Below are positions 1 through 5,280 of a stretch of DNA of 5,280 nt, piece by piece. The first letter of the stretch is position 1; every line of letters begins with the position of its first letter. A model generated the notes under the pieces. It searched no databases. It was not told where the DNA came from and saw nothing but the letters and a program-made list of their open reading frames with translations. Source of the stretch: Nitrospirota bacterium (GTDB lineage: Bacteria > Nitrospirota > Thermodesulfovibrionia > Thermodesulfovibrionales > SM23-35); the NCBI GenBank assembly GCA_029883145.1, contig JAOUJR010000142.1, positions 1 through 5,280 on the forward strand, read 5' to 3'. Both the position numbers and the translations under genes were made by a program.

Positions 1-2
1 CG

Positions 3-596
3 ATAGCGGAAAGTAATAAGTTATTAAATAAAATAAATAGAACACCGTTATTTTGGCAAAGAGTTTTGCACTCGTTACAAGTTAATTTTCTCATAACTCT
101 TAGTAGGATATTTGACACCCACAAGGATGATCCATTTACTGTAAGTTATCTTATAAAGTATTGTGTGAATAACAAAAATATCTTTTCAAAAGACCAATTA
201 GAAAAGAGAAAAAGTAAAGCTCTTCATCCAGAACTATTAGAAAAGTATATGAGATGTATCCCCACCGAACCTGTTACTTCTGAAGATTTTACTGTTTTGA
301 CTAAACAAATAGATACGTGTAAGGAAATGTTCAACAAAAATTATACAAAAATTCGGAATAAGCTACTTGCTCATAAAGATAAAAAATATATCGACAAAGA
401 AGATGCTTTATTTTCAAAAACCTCTATTGGCGAATTAGAAAACATGTTAGATTTTCTTAATAGAATATCAACAGCTATATGGGAACTTTATGCAAATGGG
501 AGAAACCTTGATGTGAATAAGGTGGAATCTTCAGATTATTTTAAAAAAATGGCAATTCAAGACACCAAAGATATTTTAAACAAGGTGCTCTCTTAA
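3..596 (+). CDS. HEPN/AbiU2-like domain protein, 5'-partial
   Basis: The reading frame is open to the left edge. A TTG at 66 could be read as a start, but the 21 codons before it (3-65) have no stop and include a stretch N-R-T-P-L-F-W-Q-R-V that looks like family sequence, so the true start is probably outside the window. The visible 197 residues look helical and resemble the AbiU2 type of HEPN domain: an L-x-R-I-F-D segment near the start, then R-N-K-L-L-A-H (Arg codon 354-356, His codon 372-374), which fits the HEPN R-x(4-6)-H RNase motif, then a C-terminal helix E-L-E-N-M-L-D-F-L. HEPN proteins are often ribonucleases in phage-defence or toxin-antitoxin systems, and AbiU2 is named from a lactococcal abortive-infection locus. 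That this protein defends against phage is inference. The gene is visibly more AT-rich than gyrB, which hints at acquisition. No partner gene is visible downstream; an upstream one may lie outside the window. Confidence 0.68.
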   Translation: MAESNKLLNKINRTPLFWQRVLHSLQVNFLITLSRIFDTHKDDPFTVSYLIKYCVNNKNIFSKDQLEKRKSKALHPELLEKYMRCIPTEPVTSEDFTVLTKQIDTCKEMFNKNYTKIRNKLLAHKDKKYIDKEDALFSKTSIGELENMLDFLNRISTAIWELYANGRNLDVNKVESSDYFKKMAIQDTKDILNKVLS

Positions 597-645
597 AATG
601 ATAGTTTTTATATAGCTCTGGCATATCTGAATATTAGTAGTACCC

Positions 646-660
646 ATATAGAGGGCACCT
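646..660 (+). repeat. IS right-end inverted repeat (15 bp)
   Basis: ATATAGAGGGCACCT on the plus strand is the exact reverse complement of 2136-2150. The match stops right after position 660. The repeat lies at or next to the right end of the element. A consensus TTGACA (minus strand, 665-660) overlaps its inner edge by one base. Confidence 0.9.
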
Positions 661-1049
661 GTCAAGAGAAAAAACGATCCTATACCAAGAAAGTTGTTCT
701 TGTCTTTGTAGCTTTAAGTTATCATTGTCTATTACCATTGCCGTTTTTTCTTTACTTCAGTGCGTCAGTCTTCACTGCGCCACGCACCCATCAGGATTAA
801 GGTCGTGCCCTAAGACTGTACTGCAAGGCAAACCCTTTCCGCTTACAATGCGGACCAGAAAACCTTCGGTTCCGGGTCGGGTCCATTTGTTATATCTCAG
901 ATCGCATGGTTATGAACCACCCAACAGTGGCTCCCGACGCGGACAGTAAAGACGCCGATAACTCTTATGTTACTGGAGGGGACGGTTTGCCACTCAGGTG
1001 CTTGGTTTTTTTCCAACAACTAAACAGGTTCACCATCCCCGCCAGATTC
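661..1049 (-). ncRNA. IS non-coding region, predicted source of seekRNA/bridge RNA
   Basis: This stretch of about 390 bases between the transposase stop and the right inverted repeat has no convincing gene. In IS1111-type elements this region is transcribed and processed to a short guide RNA that binds the transposase and selects the target. Visible structure (plus coordinates): a hairpin 760-787 (6-bp stem 760-765/782-787, inner 4-bp stem 766-769/774-777, tetraloop, 4-nt bulge); TCCGC/GCGGA 838-842/850-854; an AACC-TTC-GGTT hairpin 861-871 inside GGACC/GGTCC 852-856/880-884 (mutually exclusive with the preceding stem); an 8-bp long-range pairing 827-834/984-991; and a 6-bp hairpin 686-691/697-702. 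A 10-base match to the reconstituted insertion site lies at 786-795, next to the first hairpin. The mature RNA ends cannot be read from sequence; my best guess is that the core lies within about 755-860. Confidence 0.6.
760..787 (-). other. Bulged hairpin in the IS non-coding region
   Basis: GTGCGT (760-765) pairs with ACGCAC (782-787), and CAGT (766-769) pairs with ACTG (774-777) around a CTTC loop. A CGCC bulge (778-781) sits on one side. It is the most GC-rich stem in the region and directly abuts, overlapping by two bases, the target-like decamer at 786-795. It is a candidate structural stem of the guide RNA. Confidence 0.55.
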
Positions 1050-2069
1050 TTATGCAAAGGCTTTTTCCGGCATAAATATAACTCCATCCCTCATGATGTA
1101 ATACGCCGCTCTGGCCAGTTTGTGAGCAAGAGCATTGTGTGCTATTGCAGCGTTCGTCTTCTGCAGCTTGCGCTGGTAATATCTTCGGGATTCGGAATGG
1201 ACCAACCGCGCATGGTCAGATGCCTCGGAGTAGGCCCATGCCAGATACTTGTTGCCGTTTTTCCTGTTGCCCGTGCCCTTCTTCTTGTCATTACTAAACC
1301 TCCCGCTTGGTACCTTCCTGCAATACGATACGTAGTTGCCTACTTTCTGGAATCGATCAATCGGGCCGGTCTCCAATTGAATTGTGAATGCGAGAATCTT
1401 TCCAACTCCCGGAATGCTCAAGAGACGGTCATAGGGATTGCTTAACTTTATCCTTTCAGTAATGCTGGTCTCAATGGCCTTGATCTGCCTGGTCATGAAA
1501 TCTACGGCCTCCTTGCTCACTTTACCAGCCAGTGCAAGGTCCTCATTCCCCTGAAACAGAGGGGTTACTCTGTCCGTCGTCAGAACTTTCACATCATTTG
1601 CCTTAAGCCTGCTGCCAAGGTTACGTGCGATAATATTCTGAAGACTGACAATGAGTGATGTACGCAATCTTACTAAATGTCCCCTCTTTCTTAACAGGTC
1701 ACGTATAGGCCGCTCTTCTTTTGGATAAATGTATCCCTCCGGCAGTATGCCAAGCCGTAGCATCTCGGTAAGCCAAAATGCATCATGCTTATCATCGGAG
1801 TATTTCAGTCCAGAGTATTGCTGGGTTTTCATTACATTGGCCAGATGCACACGGTACCCTTCCTCCCGAAGCAGGTCAACCAAAAAGTACCAGTTATATG
1901 TCGACTCCACAACTATTCCTTCAATGTTAGTTTTGAATGGTCTGAGTGCTTCTTTGATCTTCGCTGGATCATTCGGAAGTTTCTTCTTAAATATCCTCTC
2001 GCCTTTCTCATCGCTGATACCTAAATACGAGTTACTTGAATGTAAATCAAAAGCTGCATATAATCTCAT
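1050..2069 (-). CDS. IS110 family DEDD transposase
   Basis: This 339-aa protein is full length for the family. The N-terminal RuvC-like domain (about residues 1-160) shows the DEDD residues: D8 in A-F-D-L-H, E55 in V-V-E-S-T, and D93/D96 in S-D-D-K-H-D-A. A helical linker follows. The C-terminal Transposase_20 domain starts with a helix-hairpin-helix-like L-L-S-I-P-G-V-G-K (about 216-224) and continues to the S-G-R-F-S-N...G-N-R-K-N-G-N-K block (about 256-274), where S256 or S259 is the candidate catalytic serine. Such enzymes excise the element as a circle and insert it using an RNA guide with no long target duplication. ATG at 2069 is supported by a strong Shine-Dalgarno (2081-2074). No frameshift or stop interrupts it, so it may be active. 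It is encoded alone, with the presumed guide-RNA region downstream. Confidence 0.93.
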   Translation of the reverse strand: MRLYAAFDLHSSNSYLGISDEKGERIFKKKLPNDPAKIKEALRPFKTNIEGIVVESTYNWYFLVDLLREEGYRVHLANVMKTQQYSGLKYSDDKHDAFWLTEMLRLGILPEGYIYPKEERPIRDLLRKRGHLVRLRTSLIVSLQNIIARNLGSRLKANDVKVLTTDRVTPLFQGNEDLALAGKVSKEAVDFMTRQIKAIETSITERIKLSNPYDRLLSIPGVGKILAFTIQLETGPIDRFQKVGNYVSYCRKVPSGRFSNDKKKGTGNRKNGNKYLAWAYSEASDHARLVHSESRRYYQRKLQKTNAAIAHNALAHKLARAAYYIMRDGVIFMPEKAFA

Positions 2070-2071
2070 AC

Positions 2072-2081
2072 GGCACCTCCC
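2072..2081 (-). promoter_or_regulatory. Transposase RBS within an inverted repeat
   Basis: On the minus strand, GGGAGGTGCC lies just before the ATG at 2069, a strong Shine-Dalgarno at good spacing. Nine of its bases (2072-2080) are perfectly complementary to 2134-2142, which overlaps the inner part of the left inverted repeat. An mRNA that starts outside the IS could therefore hide its ribosome binding site. Confidence 0.7.
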
Positions 2082-2107
2082 AAAGGTTAAGATTGACGTC
2101 TTCCCTT

Positions 2108-2132
2108 GAGCATACCGTAAAACGATATGCTC
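2108..2132 (-). other. 10-bp hairpin in the transposase leader
   Basis: 2108-2117 pairs with 2123-2132 over 10 bp (one becomes G-U in the minus-strand RNA) around a 5-base loop. It lies between the left inverted repeat and the transposase ribosome binding site and starts one base after the pairing arm 2133-2142, so the two helices could stack. It has no T run and so is not a terminator. It may be a translation-control structure or a transposase binding site. Confidence 0.6.
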
Positions 2133-2135
2133 AGG

Positions 2136-2150
2136 AGGTGCCCTCTATAT
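2136..2150 (-). repeat. IS left-end inverted repeat (15 bp)
   Basis: This is the exact reverse complement of 646-660. Four bases (2151-2154) separate it from the AT at 2155-2156 that I take as the target core, so at this end the repeat is sub-terminal. Confidence 0.9.
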
Positions 2151-2261
2151 GATTATCAGGTGTAATTTTCAAGTAAGGACCATTTTAAATATAAGGACGC
2201 GTTATCTAAGAGGTTCTCAAAGTTGTAAAAAGATTTCAGTTGCTTAACACTAAATACTTTT

Positions 2262-5106
<2,845 letters not shown>

Positions 5107-5194
5107 TCAACTATGGTATGCGTCATGCATAATCTGTAATCAGTAAGGGTTTTTTCTGTACCTCTTACTCATCACGGTTCACGCTTTACAATTT

Positions 5195-5280
5195 TTATAT
5201 TCTCATCGGCATAACCACGCACCTGTACTCTTCGTTACCCTCTTCTCTCATGAGGACCGGGCTCAGCGCATCCTGAAGCT
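5195..5280 (-). CDS. dnaN: DNA polymerase III beta subunit (sliding clamp), C-terminal end only
   Basis: The last 27 codons plus TAA are visible (5278-5195); the rest lies beyond the right edge. The translation starts L-Q-D-A-L-S-P-V-L-M and ends Y-R-C-V-V-M-P-M-R-I. This is the typical end of the DnaN clamp, where the P-x-x-(L/M/I) segment and the terminal V-(V/M)-M-P-(M/L)-R-(I/L) line the hydrophobic pocket that binds polymerase and other clamp partners. The identification rests on this short but very characteristic tail and on gyrB being next, as in the classic dnaA-dnaN-(recF)-gyrB order. It is co-directional with gyrB, 103 bp upstream of it. recF is absent from the gap. Confidence 0.9.
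   Translation of the reverse strand, partial: LQDALSPVLMREEGNEEYRCVVMPMRI

Larger units (their letters stand above)
646..2156 (-). mobile_element. IS110 family (IS1111-type) insertion sequence, complete
   Basis: A complete element of about 1.5 kb, transcribed on the minus strand, so its left end (LE) is near 2156 and its right end (RE) near 646. It has perfect 15-bp inverted repeats (646-660 and 2136-2150), one intact DEDD transposase gene and a long non-coding region downstream of that gene. Inverted repeats plus a downstream non-coding region mark the IS1111 group and not IS110 proper. The likely boundaries are an AT dinucleotide at each side (646-647 and 2155-2156). This leaves an asymmetric extra tail outside the repeat at LE (2151-2154) and almost none at RE, the lopsided sub-terminal arrangement known for this group. 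No longer target duplication is seen, as expected for the family. The exact ends are inferred. The element lies between two convergent genes and seems not to interrupt an ORF. Confidence 0.85.

Noticed and set aside
671..702. Hairpin 686-702 followed on the minus strand by a T run as an intrinsic terminator of the IS transcript
   Set aside because: The stem is only 6 bp and AT-rich, and the T run starts about 10 bases after it, too far for a canonical terminator.
725..1445. Plus-strand ORFs (725-949 and 906-1445) over the IS non-coding region and transposase 3' end
   Set aside because: No recognisable motifs; the translations look like low-quality shadow sequence, and the second overlaps the transposase extensively on the other strand. 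The region is better explained as guide-RNA source plus transposase.
1729..2109. Plus-strand ORFs opposite the transposase N-terminus
   Set aside because: Antisense shadows of a clearly conserved DEDD domain.
2222..2261. Possible terminator after the lipoprotein gene
   Set aside because: A and T runs are present but I find no stable GC stem before them on the minus strand.

Overview
The window holds a chromosomal replication gene cluster on the minus strand, an intact IS110/IS1111-type insertion sequence beside it, and the 3' part of an AbiU2-like HEPN gene on the plus strand. GyrB is of the long Gram-negative type (798 aa, with the large insertion in the TOPRIM half). Together with a lipobox lipoprotein and moderate base composition this suggests a Gram-negative bacterium. 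The GyrB and transposase sequences feel like Nitrospirota or Desulfobacterota relatives, but that is an impression and not a placement.

Layout from left to right. Positions 1-596 carry a visibly AT-rich HEPN/AbiU2-like gene that is open at the left edge, so its start lies outside the window. Positions 646 to about 2156 are a complete IS of roughly 1.5 kb. It has perfect 15-bp inverted repeats (646-660 and 2136-2150), one DEDD transposase gene (2069 down to 1050), and a long non-coding region of about 390 bp downstream of the transposase (661-1049). This is the IS1111 arrangement, in which that region encodes the guide RNA (seekRNA/bridge RNA). Positions 2157-2261 are a short AT-rich intergenic remnant in which I see nothing. 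Then, read on the minus strand, come the last 27 codons of dnaN (5280-5195), a 103-bp spacer, gyrB (5091-2695, TTG start) and a small lipoprotein gene that overlaps the gyrB stop by 8 bp (2702-2262). recF is not between dnaN and gyrB.

How the parts relate. dnaN, gyrB and the lipoprotein gene are co-directional and may be one transcription unit. The HEPN gene converges on it, and the IS sits in the convergent gap without breaking an ORF that I can recognise. The most interesting material is inside the IS. (i) Removing the IS at an AT core dinucleotide gives a site whose 10 bases around the junction occur exactly in the IS non-coding region. This fits a guide RNA that chose this target. (ii) The left inverted repeat is perfectly complementary over 9 bases to the transposase Shine-Dalgarno region, with a 10-bp hairpin between them. 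This suggests that read-through transcripts fold up and silence transposase translation. (iii) The right end carries a consensus TTGACA just inside the element, suggesting a promoter assembled when the ends join in a circle.
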